38,115 bases of DNA from contig JAVKTQ010000023.1 in the NCBI GenBank assembly GCA_031460455.1, positions 1 through 38,115 on the forward strand, read 5' to 3'. Shown piece by piece: positions 1 to 8,593 of the stretch. The DNA is from Sporomusaceae bacterium. GTDB lineage: Bacteria; Bacillota; Negativicutes; Sporomusales; UBA7701. Below the pieces are notes generated by a model. It had not been told where the DNA came from. It made no database searches and saw only the letters and a program-made list of their open reading frames with translations. The position numbers were made by a program, and so were the translations under genes. Each line of letters opens with the position of its first letter. Position 1 is the stretch's first letter.

Positions 1-102
1 CGACCGGAAACAATCGACGGACTTGTGAAGATCATGGTGGGAAGGATAGCTGACGCGCTAGGAATCGATAACCAGCTTTTCCTAAGATGGTCAGGCGAAT
101 AA
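1..102 (+). CDS. ubiX: UbiX/Pad1-like flavin prenyltransferase, C-terminal end only
   Basis: The first 33 codons are an open frame that ends in TAA, so this is the tail of a gene starting outside the window. The peptide begins RPETIDGLV and ends LFLRWSGE. This matches the C-terminal signature of the UbiX/Pad1 family (RP-x-TID-x-LV, then a final arginine-tryptophan patch). UbiX enzymes make prenylated FMN for UbiD-type decarboxylases. Its place ahead of a transporter and dehydrogenase operon suggests that a UbiD-like decarboxylase may lie upstream, but that is inference. The call rests on only 33 residues. A gap of 83 bases separates it from the next gene. Confidence 0.72.
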   Translation, partial: RPETIDGLVKIMVGRIADALGIDNQLFLRWSGE

Positions 103-185
103 AAAGTGTGTAAGAGAGGTGATTGGCGAAAGAGGGACATAAAAAATTTCTTAATAATGCCAATTAAAATAAAGGGGGAAAAGAA

Positions 186-1214
186 GTGAACAAGCGTGTT
201 CTGGTTATTATGGTCGTTATCCTGGGTCTCGTCATCGCCGGTTGCGGTTCGTCCCAGCAGGGCGGTACGCCGGCAGTTAATAAACCGATCGATCTGAAGT
301 TCGCGTCTTTCAGTGTTGGTGGCAGCTGGTACATCTACGCAGTCAACATGGCCGAAATCATCAAACCTGCGTTGCCCGCCGGTTCCAAAATCGACGTTCT
401 TCCCTATCAGGGCGGCGTAGGTAACCCCATTCTCGTATCCAAAGGCTCGGCCGACCTCGGCCTTTCCTTCAGCACTGCTTCCAACTGGGCCTATAAAGGC
501 ATCGTGGACTATGAAGGAAAACCGAAGATGGACAACCTCCGGGCGCTTGTCGGTGGCCTGAATAAACCCCACCGCATCGGCATCATGGTGCGCACTGAAC
601 TTGGCATCAAGAGCATTCAGGAAGTTAAAGACAAAAAAATGAAGATCCGTCTCATCACCGTACAGCGCGGTGGCGCCGGTGAGGCCCTTGCCCGCCAAGT
701 TCTCGAAGCCTACGGCCTGAGTTACGAAAGTGTCAAAGAAATGGGTGGCTCGGTCAGCCACATTGACCTACCGGTCGCCATACAGCAAATGCAGGACGGC
801 CAGGCTGACATCTTCATCCATAACGTTGGCTTCAAGCAGCCCGACATCATGGAAATGGCTTTGCGTGACGGTATCCGCTTCCTAGCCCTTGAACCGGACA
901 AGGCCAAATTCCTCGTCGACAAATACGGTCATCAGGCAAATCTGAAGTTCGAAAAAGGCGAGTTCACCGGCATCGCCAACGACGTACCTGCCATCGGCTA
1001 CCCGACCGGCATCATCGCCACCAATAAAATGTCCAACGAAGTTGCCTATCTGATCACAAAATCGATTTGTGAGAATAAGGCAAAACTGGCCTCGGTTCAC
1101 GCTAGTCTGGTCGACTTTGATCCTCCCACCGCTTGGACACCCGAGAAGAACGGTTTTGTTCCCCTCCATCCCGGCGCTGAAAAGTATTACAAAGAAAAAG
1201 GCTGGATGAAGTAG
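186..1214 (+). CDS. TAXI-family TRAP transporter solute-binding lipoprotein
   Basis: This is a 342-residue extracytoplasmic binding protein for a TRAP transporter of the TAXI type. The N-terminus is a lipoprotein signal: lysine and arginine, a hydrophobic stretch, then LVIAGC with the lipidated cysteine at residue 20. The mature part starts with the TAXI-like FASFSVGGSWYIYAVNMAE segment and has the usual family length. The start is GTG, preceded by the purine-rich ribosome site AAAGGGGGAAAAGAA. The fused permease follows 76 bases downstream. The ligand is probably an organic acid, since TRAP systems import carboxylates with a sodium or proton gradient. The two hydroxyacid dehydrogenases downstream point to a 2-hydroxyacid, but the exact ligand is unknown. 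Confidence 0.9.
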   Translation: MNKRVLVIMVVILGLVIAGCGSSQQGGTPAVNKPIDLKFASFSVGGSWYIYAVNMAEIIKPALPAGSKIDVLPYQGGVGNPILVSKGSADLGLSFSTASNWAYKGIVDYEGKPKMDNLRALVGGLNKPHRIGIMVRTELGIKSIQEVKDKKMKIRLITVQRGGAGEALARQVLEAYGLSYESVKEMGGSVSHIDLPVAIQQMQDGQADIFIHNVGFKQPDIMEMALRDGIRFLALEPDKAKFLVDKYGHQANLKFEKGEFTGIANDVPAIGYPTGIIATNKMSNEVAYLITKSICENKAKLASVHASLVDFDPPTAWTPEKNGFVPLHPGAEKYYKEKGWMK

Positions 1215-1290
1215 CCGCTGTCCTGTGATTCCGGGGCGCTGCGAGGTGCCCCGGAAATTGCAGGAGAGAAAACAATAGGAGGAAATAGTC

Positions 1291-3189
1291 TTGGAAGAAA
1301 CCAGAGAAGAAATCCTCACAGGGTGGAGAGTGTGGGCCGAGCGAGGCCTGGCCGTGGCTGTCCTCGTTTTCCAGCTGATGGCGATGTCCTTTGCAATGGT
1401 TCCGGTCATGGTCCATCGGCTGATATTCCTGTCTCTTTGCATGCTGCTGGTTTGCCTCAAGCCGGCCAAGTCCACATGGGAGAAATTCACCAACTGGACC
1501 ATGGGTGTTATCATGGTCGTGCAGATTGGCTACGTTTTACTCAGTACCGAACGCATCACCACCAGGATTCCCTTCATCGATGATCCTACCACAATGGACT
1601 TAATCCTAGGCGTGGCCCTAATCGCCATTATCATGGAAGTAACCCGCCGGGTTGCCGGGCTGAGCCTCGCCATCATTGTCGCCGTCTTCATGGCGTACGG
1701 CTTCTTGGGGCCGTGGATACCCGGCCCCCTCGGCCACCGCGGGGCTGACGTCGCCAACTTCATCGACAATCAGGTCCTTTCACCCGGCGGCATCTTCGGT
1801 CAGCCTATCGGGGCCGTTATCGCCTACGTCTTCTATTTTGTCCTCTTTACCGCTTTCCTTGAAGTGAGCGGTGGCGGCAAGCTGTTCATTGACTTTGCAC
1901 TCCGGATCGCCGGCTGGGCCAGAGGCGGTCCGGCAAAAGCCGCGGTCATCGCCAGCGGCGCCATGGGCACTATCAGCGGCAGCGCTGTGGCCAACGTCGT
2001 TGGCGTCGGCGCCTTCACGATCCCCCTCATGAAAAGAACGGGATTCGCGCCCCATGTTGCCGGCGGCATCGAAGCCGCAGCTTCCACTGGCGGCCAGCTT
2101 ATGCCTCCGGTAATGGGTGCCGCCGCGTTCGTTATGGCCGAGATTACTGGCATATCTTACTTCCAGATAGCGTTGGCGGCGGCCATTCCTGCCGTCCTCT
2201 ACTATCTAAGCATCTTCTTCCAGGTAGATTTCTATGCCCAGAAGACCGGCCTCAAGGGGATACCCAAAGCCGACCTGCCAAACCTTAAGGAATCGGTTAT
2301 AAAATACGGTCACCTTATGATTCCGCTCGGCGCACTGGTCGTCTTCATGGGTATCGGCAACTCCCTTATGGCCGCTGGCCTCAAGGCGACCGTAATGCTC
2401 ATCGTCCTCAGTTTCTTGCGCAAAGAGACGCGGATGTTGCCCATGAAATGTCTTGACGGTCTCGTTTCGGCAATCAGAACCCTTCCCTCCGTCGCCGTCC
2501 CTTGCGCCGCCGCCGGCATTATCATCGGCGTAGTCATCAGTACCAACCTTGGCCTGCAATTCAGCTCTTTTTTCCTTGCCATGGCTGCAGGCAACCAGCT
2601 CTTAACCCTTATTGCCATTATGGGCGTGTGTATTATCCTCGGCATGGGCATGCCGACTATATCAGCTTACATCATCGTCGTACTCCTGATGGTGCCGACT
2701 GTCATTCAGATGGGCATACCCGTTCTGGCAGCCCACATGTTCGTATTCTACTTCGCCCTGCTGTCCTTCGTCACCCCGCCGGTAGCCCTGGCGGCCTACA
2801 CCGCCTCGGGGATCGCTCAGGCCGACGCGGCCAAGACCGGCTGGCTGGCTTTCCAGTTCACCCTCGGTGGTTTCATTATCCCCTTCATTATCGCCAACGA
2901 CCAGGCGCTCCTGATGCAGGGTCCCGCGTACTGGATAATCTGGCGGACCATCATCTCCGTTCTGGGCATCTACGTCCTCGGCGGAGCTGCCATGGGCTGG
3001 TATTTTACCAACGCCACCGCTATCGAGAGAGTCCTCGGCGTCCTGGCGGCGATTCTGCTCGTAATTCCCTTGGCCATTACCGACTACGCCGGCCTGGCCT
3101 TGTGCATCATCGTCCTCGTGTACCAGTATCGCAAGGCCCGCAAACTGAAAAACGAGACTGCCGCTGCCGAAGCGCCCACGGAGACTTAA
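1291..3189 (+). CDS. TRAP transporter fused permease (4TM/12TM, DctQM type)
   Basis: This 632-residue polytopic membrane protein joins the small (DctQ-like) and large (DctM-like) TRAP permease parts, the usual partner of TAXI binding proteins. The first roughly 120 residues carry about four hydrophobic helices. The rest carries the DctM-like core, with the conserved glycine-rich GAMGTISGSAVANVVGVGAF and GMGMPTISAYIIV segments. It starts with TTG behind AGGAGG (a spacing of eight bases). It uses an ion gradient to import the solute captured by the upstream lipoprotein. The 3' end is a hydrophilic tail rich in lysine and glutamate. The family call is very secure. Substrate is inferred only from context. 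Confidence 0.93.
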   Translation: MEETREEILTGWRVWAERGLAVAVLVFQLMAMSFAMVPVMVHRLIFLSLCMLLVCLKPAKSTWEKFTNWTMGVIMVVQIGYVLLSTERITTRIPFIDDPTTMDLILGVALIAIIMEVTRRVAGLSLAIIVAVFMAYGFLGPWIPGPLGHRGADVANFIDNQVLSPGGIFGQPIGAVIAYVFYFVLFTAFLEVSGGGKLFIDFALRIAGWARGGPAKAAVIASGAMGTISGSAVANVVGVGAFTIPLMKRTGFAPHVAGGIEAAASTGGQLMPPVMGAAAFVMAEITGISYFQIALAAAIPAVLYYLSIFFQVDFYAQKTGLKGIPKADLPNLKESVIKYGHLMIPLGALVVFMGIGNSLMAAGLKATVMLIVLSFLRKETRMLPMKCLDGLVSAIRTLPSVAVPCAAAGIIIGVVISTNLGLQFSSFFLAMAAGNQLLTLIAIMGVCIILGMGMPTISAYIIVVLLMVPTVIQMGIPVLAAHMFVFYFALLSFVTPPVALAAYTASGIAQADAAKTGWLAFQFTLGGFIIPFIIANDQALLMQGPAYWIIWRTIISVLGIYVLGGAAMGWYFTNATAIERVLGVLAAILLVIPLAITDYAGLALCIIVLVYQYRKARKLKNETAAAEAPTET

Positions 3190-3222
3190 CTTCCCGATCG
3201 GGGAAAAGGAGATGAACTGCTC

Positions 3223-4221
3223 ATGGCAAAAGTGCTACTCGCCGAACCTATCCATGCGTCGGGGATCAAGATTCTGCAAGATGCCGGCCTGGAGGTCGTG
3301 GTGTCGCCCTCGACAGACACCGATACCCTGGTGAAATTGGTCAGGGACGACGTATTTGGCATCATTATCCGCACCAGCCTCCTCGCCGGCGAGGTGCTGG
3401 AAGCCGGCAAAGACCTCAAAATAATTGGTCGCCACGGGATTGGGGTCAACAATATCGACCTGACCGTGGCCGACAAATGCAGCATCCTCGTCGCCAACGT
3501 TCCTGACGCCAATTCCTACTCTGTTGTCGAGTACGTACTGACCGCCATCATGATGGTATCGAGGAAGTTCCTCGAGGGTGACAAGGCACTCAGGGCAGGC
3601 AAGCTTGTCCAGCCAGGCGCCTCTCTTCCCGGCCTAGTGAAAAAATTCGGCCTCGGTGGCAGTGAACTTCCCGGCCGGTGCGTCGGCGTCGTCGGCCTCG
3701 GCAAAATCGGTGCGCAGGTCGCCGAAATAGCCGCCGCTTTCCTGCGCATGGAAGTGTTGGCGTACGATCCATACAAAAAAGAGGCCCCCCCGGGGGTTAA
3801 ACTGGTAAGCGACGTCCACGAGATCTACCGTCAGGCCGACTTCGTCACCCTCCACACTCCGGCGACCAAGGAGACGGAAAATATGATCGATGCGGCCGTT
3901 CTCGCTGAGATGAAGCCGACCGCTTATCTCATCAATGCCGGCCGCGGCGAGCTTGTCGATGAGCTCGCCCTGGCGAATGCCCTCAAAGCCGGGGAGATAG
4001 CGGGTGCCGTGCTCGACGTCTTCTGGCAGGAGCCTCCCAGTCTTGCCAATCCGCTCTTCGGCGCCCCTAACGTTCTGTTGACGCCCCACATTGCCGGCGC
4101 CACTGACGACGCGGTCGAAAGACTGGCAATCGGCTCCGCCCGAGCAGTCGCCGATTTTTACCTTGGCAGGAAGCCGGCCAACATCATCAACCCCCAGGTA
4201 TGGGAGCGGCTGGCGAAGTAA
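3223..4221 (+). CDS. D-isomer-specific 2-hydroxyacid dehydrogenase (SerA-like)
   Basis: This NAD-dependent dehydrogenase of the phosphoglycerate dehydrogenase family has 332 residues, so it lacks the C-terminal ACT and regulatory domains of long SerA proteins. The Rossmann motif is GVVGLGKIGAQVAE followed by the acidic end LAYDPYK. The catalytic arginine lies in NAGRGELVDE, the glutamate in DVFWQEPP and the histidine in LLTPHIAGAT. It would interconvert a 2-hydroxyacid and its 2-oxoacid. A good AAGGAG lies ten bases before the ATG. Because it sits between a TRAP importer and a second, unrelated hydroxyacid dehydrogenase, a catabolic role is more likely than serine synthesis. The arrangement recalls SlcC of sulfolactate metabolism, but the substrate is not shown by the sequence. 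Confidence 0.88.
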   Translation: MAKVLLAEPIHASGIKILQDAGLEVVVSPSTDTDTLVKLVRDDVFGIIIRTSLLAGEVLEAGKDLKIIGRHGIGVNNIDLTVADKCSILVANVPDANSYSVVEYVLTAIMMVSRKFLEGDKALRAGKLVQPGASLPGLVKKFGLGGSELPGRCVGVVGLGKIGAQVAEIAAAFLRMEVLAYDPYKKEAPPGVKLVSDVHEIYRQADFVTLHTPATKETENMIDAAVLAEMKPTAYLINAGRGELVDELALANALKAGEIAGAVLDVFWQEPPSLANPLFGAPNVLLTPHIAGATDDAVERLAIGSARAVADFYLGRKPANIINPQVWERLAK

Positions 4222-4236
4222 AGGAGAGTGAAGGTA

Positions 4237-5292
4237 ATGAAAGTCAGCACAGACAAAGACATAGTCACAATTGCCCCGCAGGACCTTAAAAATCTCGTGA
4301 CAAGCCTGCTTGAAAAAGTCGGCGTCCCTCGCGAAGAAGGCGCCATGGTCGCCGAAGTCATGGTCAGCGCCGACCTCAAAGGCGTCGAATCCCACGGCGT
4401 CCGCTGGCTCGACATCTATCTCAAACGCATCCAGGCCGGCAGCGTCAAACCGGTAACGAGTCTGAAAGTAGTCAAGGAGAAGGCCGCCTTACTGCTGGTC
4501 GATGCCCAGGGCGGCCTTGGTCAAGTGGCGTTCACCAGAGCGATCGAAATGGCAATCGCCAAGGCCAAGACAGCCGGCGTATGCGCAGTAGGCGTGCGCA
4601 ATACAAACCACTGCGGCGCTCTCGGTTTTTACACCGAACTGGCTACCAAGGCAAACATGGCGGCCATAGCCATGACTAACAGCACTCCGCTCATGGCCCC
4701 GTGGGGTGGCGTCACGCTCAGTATAGGCACCAACCCCATCTCCTTTGGAGTGCCCACCCAAGGCGAGCCGGTTATTCTTGACATGGCCACTAGCGCCAGT
4801 GCCCGTGGCAAAGTGTTTCTCGCCGCGCAGAAGGGGTACCAGCTTCCTGACGGTGTTGCCCTTAACAAAGACGGCGAACCGACGACCGACCCCAAAGAGG
4901 CCCTAGAAGGCATCCTCCTTCCCGTAGGTGGCCCTAAGGGATACGGCTTGTCGCTCATTATCGATATCATGGCCGGCATAATGACCGGGTCCAATTTCGG
5001 CCAGGGAATAACATCCCTGTACGGAGATCTGGCCAAAGCCCAGGATATCGGCCATTTTGCCGTCCTCGTCAACATTGAGGACTTCATGGACATTGACGAC
5101 TTTTTTGCCGGCATGCAGCGCAGCAGGACCGAACTGAAAAGCGCCAAACTGGCGAAAGGCTTTACGGAAATCTTTCTGCCGGGCGAGATCGAAGCCAACA
5201 CCCTAAGGCAAAGGGTGGAAAAAGGCGCTCAGTTGCCGTTGGCCACATGGAGCGTATTGGAGGGATGGGCGCAGAAATTCGGTATCCAGTAA
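4237..5292 (+). CDS. Malate/L-lactate/sulfolactate-type dehydrogenase (LDH2/ComC family)
   Basis: A 351-residue NAD(P)-dependent oxidoreductase of the LDH2/MDH2 family, which is unrelated in fold to the preceding dehydrogenase. The family motif with the catalytic histidine is ESHGVRWLDIYLKRI. Further family marks are NHCGALGFYTELA, TNPISFGVPT and GPKGYGLSLIIDIMAG. An in-frame GTG at 4228 would lie only one base after AAGGAG. The ATG at 4237 has a spacing of ten bases and is preferred. Only 15 bases separate it from the previous gene. Together the two dehydrogenases could act on opposite stereoisomers of one 2-hydroxyacid, giving a shared 2-oxoacid. This is known for the SlcC/ComC pair, but here it is an inference. 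Confidence 0.88.
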   Translation: MKVSTDKDIVTIAPQDLKNLVTSLLEKVGVPREEGAMVAEVMVSADLKGVESHGVRWLDIYLKRIQAGSVKPVTSLKVVKEKAALLLVDAQGGLGQVAFTRAIEMAIAKAKTAGVCAVGVRNTNHCGALGFYTELATKANMAAIAMTNSTPLMAPWGGVTLSIGTNPISFGVPTQGEPVILDMATSASARGKVFLAAQKGYQLPDGVALNKDGEPTTDPKEALEGILLPVGGPKGYGLSLIIDIMAGIMTGSNFGQGITSLYGDLAKAQDIGHFAVLVNIEDFMDIDDFFAGMQRSRTELKSAKLAKGFTEIFLPGEIEANTLRQRVEKGAQLPLATWSVLEGWAQKFGIQ

Positions 5293-5304
5293 TGACAAAG
5301 TTTA

Positions 5305-5373
5305 CCGCGTAAACGCCGGCAGGACCAAGTCGCAGAGTAAATGAACGGCTTGTCTAAGCCCTGCCGGCTGCGG
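5305..5373 (+). ncRNA. Unclassified structured element between dehydrogenase and acyl-CoA synthetase genes
   Basis: The transcript here can form a long hairpin. CCGC (5305-5308) pairs with GCGG (5370-5373), and GCCGGCAGG (5315-5323) pairs perfectly with CCTGCCGGC (5360-5368). An inner GGCTT-GTCT-AAGC hairpin sits at the end, next to a single-stranded purine-rich stretch. No U-run follows, so it is not an ordinary terminator. It matches none of the riboswitch consensus patterns I know. It may be an intra-operon processing or attenuation element, or a dispersed palindromic repeat. Confidence 0.4.
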
Positions 5374-5460
5374 AGCAAGTAAAAGGCAAAAAAATAAGGC
5401 CCCTCCGGCTTCACTCGCTATAACTATGACCAAGATACGTGAAAAATTTCCCAATGTGCG

Positions 5461-5485
5461 CCGCGGGTAAAACGTTTGCCCGCGG
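5461..5485. repeat. 25-bp near-perfect inverted repeat before the acyl-CoA synthetase alpha gene
   Basis: CCGCGGGTAAA and TTTGCCCGCGG are inverted copies with one mismatch and a three-base centre. The repeat ends seven bases before the AAAGGAGG ribosome site at 5492-5499. At the DNA level it could be an operator. At the RNA level it is a tight hairpin next to the ribosome site. The function is unknown. Confidence 0.5.
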
Positions 5486-5510
5486 AAACTTAAAGGAGGA
5501 CGCGGCAGAG

Positions 5511-6944
5511 ATGGCGGAACCGTTCACAGCCCCCATCGACAACTTTTTCAAGCCTCGGGGCGTCGCCGTGGTCGGCGCTTCGGCGACGCCGGGCAGCCCC
5601 AACAACCAGATAGTTCAGTTCGCCAAGCAGATGAGCCTGACCGGTAACGTATTCCCCGTCAACCCTCGTTCGGAAGAGATAGCCGGTCTGACGTGCTACC
5701 CTGACCTCATGTCTATTCCGGCTCCGGTAGATCTCATTGTCATTGCCGTCGGCGCGCAGCACAGCCTGGGCGTAGCCCGGCAGATCGCTCAACGGCGCGG
5801 CGAAAAGGGCGACGCCGGCGCGGTCGCAGTAGTTACAGCTGGCTTCAAGGAGATGGCTACCGCCGAAGGTGAGCAATTGCAAAGCGAGCTGATCGCAACT
5901 ATCAAAGCGAGCGGCGCCCGCCTCATCGGTCCGAACTGCCAAGGCGTTGCCGACACCTATAACGGCATCAATACTACCTTTAGCGTACCGCCCAACACTC
6001 CGCAGGGTGGGGTCAGCATCGTAAGTCAGAGCGCGGCTTTTGCCACATCTTTTCTGCGCTGGGCCAGGGATCAGAGGCTTGTCGGCGTCAACAAATTCGT
6101 CTCCCTCGGCAACATGGCCGACCTGGACTTCCGCGATATGCTCGCCTATATGGGCGACGACGAGAAGACAAAGGTAATCGCCATGTACATGGAGGGCATC
6201 GGCGACGCGCGCGGACTGATTGATATCGCCGCCAGCGTGACGCGGCGGAAGCCGATCGTTGTCATCAAAGGGGGCAAAACCTCGCTGGGCACGAACGTCG
6301 CCCAAAGCCATACGGCTTCAATTGCCGGCAATAACGACATCTACGACGGCGCATTCCGTCAGGCCGGCGTGATCAGGGCGCAGAGCGTCGCTGAATTCTA
6401 CCATACAGCAAGGGTATTTGACAAAATGCCCCTCCCTAAGGGCAACCGTATTGCTATCCTCACAGTTGTAGGCGGACCAAGCACAATCTGTGTCGACGAG
6501 CTGGTGTCAACCGGCGAAGTTTCGCTGGCCCATTTCAGCGAGGAACTGAAACTGGAAGCAGCCAAGTATCTTGTCGCCAGCGCCAACATCGGCAGCCCGG
6601 ACGGCTACATCGACATGACTGCCTCGGTCAATCCCAAAATGCACACCGACGTTCTCAAACTGCTGATGAACGACGATGGCATCGACGGAATCATCTTTAT
6701 GACGACTCCCCCGGGATTTATCAAAGACGACGAATTGGCCGCCGCCATCGTCGAAGGCTACAACTCGGTGCCGGACGAAAAGAAAAAGCCGCTTCTGTCG
6801 GTAATGCTGGCCGGCAACGCAGTCGCACGCTGCCGGACATTGCTTGAGGAACAGGGGCTGCCGACGTTCGAATTTCCCGATGACGCCGCCCGGGTCATGG
6901 TCAACATGGTCAGATACAGCGAGTATCGGCGGCGAAACGACTAA
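5511..6944 (+). CDS. ADP-forming acyl-CoA synthetase, alpha (CoA-binding) subunit
   Basis: A 477-residue alpha subunit of the ADP-forming acyl-CoA synthetase family (Acd/succinyl-CoA synthetase superfamily). Residues 10-110 are the CoA-binding Rossmann domain (FFKPRGVAVVGASATPGSPN). The ligase-CoA domain follows. The phosphorylated histidine is His267 in AQSHTASIAG, close to the position known in archaeal Acd alpha chains. The reaction is acyl-CoA + ADP + Pi = acid + CoA + ATP. The frame is open further upstream, but the ATG at 5511 has AAAGGAGG eleven bases before it and starts where the family starts. The ATP-grasp beta subunit is the next gene. Together they would harvest ATP from the acyl-CoA made by the oxidoreductase encoded downstream. 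Confidence 0.88.
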   Translation: MAEPFTAPIDNFFKPRGVAVVGASATPGSPNNQIVQFAKQMSLTGNVFPVNPRSEEIAGLTCYPDLMSIPAPVDLIVIAVGAQHSLGVARQIAQRRGEKGDAGAVAVVTAGFKEMATAEGEQLQSELIATIKASGARLIGPNCQGVADTYNGINTTFSVPPNTPQGGVSIVSQSAAFATSFLRWARDQRLVGVNKFVSLGNMADLDFRDMLAYMGDDEKTKVIAMYMEGIGDARGLIDIAASVTRRKPIVVIKGGKTSLGTNVAQSHTASIAGNNDIYDGAFRQAGVIRAQSVAEFYHTARVFDKMPLPKGNRIAILTVVGGPSTICVDELVSTGEVSLAHFSEELKLEAAKYLVASANIGSPDGYIDMTASVNPKMHTDVLKLLMNDDGIDGIIFMTTPPGFIKDDELAAAIVEGYNSVPDEKKKPLLSVMLAGNAVARCRTLLEEQGLPTFEFPDDAARVMVNMVRYSEYRRRND

Positions 6945-6971
6945 ACATTAGAACGGATTAGGGGGGGCAGT

Positions 6972-7670
6972 ATGGACTGTCGGAAGATAATCACCAGCAG
7001 TATCGCCGCCGGGGATGCAGTCGTCCCGGAACTCGAGGCGCAACAGATCTGCCGGGCGTACAACATATCCTGTCCGGCCACGGTGCTGGCGACTGGCAAG
7101 GCGGAATGCATCGCGGCTGCGCAAAGCATGGGCTACCCTGTTGTCATCAAAATCTTTTCCCGCCAGATAGTTCACAAGTCGGATGTCGGCGGCGTCATCA
7201 CCGGAATCGCCTCCGCCGGTGAACTCGATCAGGCCTACGACCGTATGATGGCTAACATCGCGAAAAATTCCCCCGGCGCCGAGATCGGGGGGGTCATAGT
7301 ACAAAAACAGATGCCCAAAGGTGTGGAGGTAGTCGTAGGGGGCCTGCGCAACGACCAGTTCGGCCCGGTTGTCATGTTCGGCATGGGCGGGATATATGTA
7401 GAAGTCTTCAAGGACGTGTCCTTCCGCTTAGCGCCGCTGGATAAAGACGAAGCCTTGCGACAGGTGCGGGAGACCAGGGTTTTTAAACTGTTGCAAGGTG
7501 TACGGGGCGAACAACCCTGCGACATCGACGCTCTCTGCGACGTGATAGTAAATACTGGGCGGCTGCTGGCCGAATATCCCGAAATCGCCGAGCTGGATTT
7601 CAACCCCGTGTTCTGTTACCCCGACGGCTGCACCGTCGTAGATGCGCGCCTTGTTCTGAAGTCGACATGA
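6972..7670 (+). CDS. ADP-forming acyl-CoA synthetase, beta (ATP-grasp) subunit
   Basis: A 232-residue ATP-grasp protein that completes the enzyme begun by the previous gene. The typical GYPVVIKIFSRQIVHKSDVGG segment holds the beta-chain histidine (about His68), which relays phosphate to the nucleotide site. Later marks are GVEVVVGGLRNDQFGPVVMF, a standard family motif, and ELDFNPVF near the end. A run of seven G's serves as the ribosome site six bases or so before the ATG. In many bacteria the alpha and beta parts are one fused chain. Here they are separate and in alpha-beta order, as in archaeal Acd. The acyl specificity cannot be read. Confidence 0.88.
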   Translation: MDCRKIITSSIAAGDAVVPELEAQQICRAYNISCPATVLATGKAECIAAAQSMGYPVVIKIFSRQIVHKSDVGGVITGIASAGELDQAYDRMMANIAKNSPGAEIGGVIVQKQMPKGVEVVVGGLRNDQFGPVVMFGMGGIYVEVFKDVSFRLAPLDKDEALRQVRETRVFKLLQGVRGEQPCDIDALCDVIVNTGRLLAEYPEIAELDFNPVFCYPDGCTVVDARLVLKST

Positions 7671-7705
7671 CACGTTATATCGCCATAGAGATGGAGGTTT
7701 GTTGA

Positions 7706-8593
7706 ATGGGTGAAATAAGGTTACACGGACGCGGCGGACAAGGTACGGTAATCGCCGCCGAAATGCTTGCCAACGCGTTTGTGCTCGGGGGGAAATACGC
7801 CTCCGTATTCCCGTCATTCGGCGTTGAGAGGCGGGGCTCGGCGGTTATGGCTTTCGCCCGGTACGGCGAGACGCCGATCCGGGAACATACCCGCGTCTAC
7901 CGCCCTGACATCCTGCTGATGCTCGACCAGTCGCTGACAGAGAACCCCACCTATTACGAGGGTTTCAGGCATGGCGGCATCATCATCGCCAACACCAAGC
8001 ACGAAGAGAACATCGCCGGCCTTAGCCTCAATCAGAAAGTCCTGGCGACCGTCGATGCGACGAGAATCGCCGTTGAAGAAACCGGGTCGGCGGTGACCAA
8101 TACCTGTATGCTGGGGGCTTTTGCCCGCGGCACAGGTCTGGTCCGTCTCGACGACCTCAAGAAGGCAATGGCCTTGTATTTCAAGGGCGAAGTTCTTGCC
8201 AAAAACCTGCGCGTTCTTGAGCGTGGCTACGAAGAGTTGAAGGTCACCACCTTCACACCGCAGCTGGCGGCCCCTGCGGCCCAATTAGCGGCCGCGGTGG
8301 AGCTGACGATCGCCCCCCCCAAAGACACCAATCCCTTTCCCGCAGCCTGGTCGGACGTTGACAAAAAAATGATAACCGTCCAGACAGGCGAATGGCGCTT
8401 CCGCCGCCCGGAACTTCACAAAGCATCCTGCCGCTTGTGCGGCTGGTGCAGCGTCTATTGTCCGGCCGGCTGCATGCAGCTCGGCGAAGACGGCTACTAC
8501 CATCCCGATCTTGCGTACTGCAAAGGCTGCGGCGTGTGTGTCAACGAGTGTCCGGCGCAGGCGCTCAAGATGACGGCAGAGGAGGTTATCTAA
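7706..8593 (+). CDS. 2-oxoacid:ferredoxin oxidoreductase, fused gamma and delta (2[4Fe-4S]) subunits
   Basis: A 295-residue fusion. Residues 1-180 form the gamma domain, starting GEIRLHGRGGQGTVIAAEML, the universal gamma-subunit signature. After a proline/alanine-rich linker the C-terminal 70 residues form a delta-type ferredoxin with two [4Fe-4S] motifs (CRLCGWCSVYC and CKGCGVCVNEC). These receive electrons from the thiamine enzyme. The stop codon overlaps the start of the alpha gene (TAATG), so the two are translationally coupled. The set belongs to the pyruvate/2-ketoisovalerate class. The 2-oxoacid here is unknown, but should be the product of the hydroxyacid dehydrogenases upstream. Confidence 0.92.
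   Translation: MGEIRLHGRGGQGTVIAAEMLANAFVLGGKYASVFPSFGVERRGSAVMAFARYGETPIREHTRVYRPDILLMLDQSLTENPTYYEGFRHGGIIIANTKHEENIAGLSLNQKVLATVDATRIAVEETGSAVTNTCMLGAFARGTGLVRLDDLKKAMALYFKGEVLAKNLRVLERGYEELKVTTFTPQLAAPAAQLAAAVELTIAPPKDTNPFPAAWSDVDKKMITVQTGEWRFRRPELHKASCRLCGWCSVYCPAGCMQLGEDGYYHPDLAYCKGCGVCVNECPAQALKMTAEEVI

Noticed and set aside
134-142. A GGGACATAA half-site upstream of the TAXI gene, like the first half of the box at 14259.
   Set aside because: The second half is missing, and a nine-base match is expected by chance at this scale.
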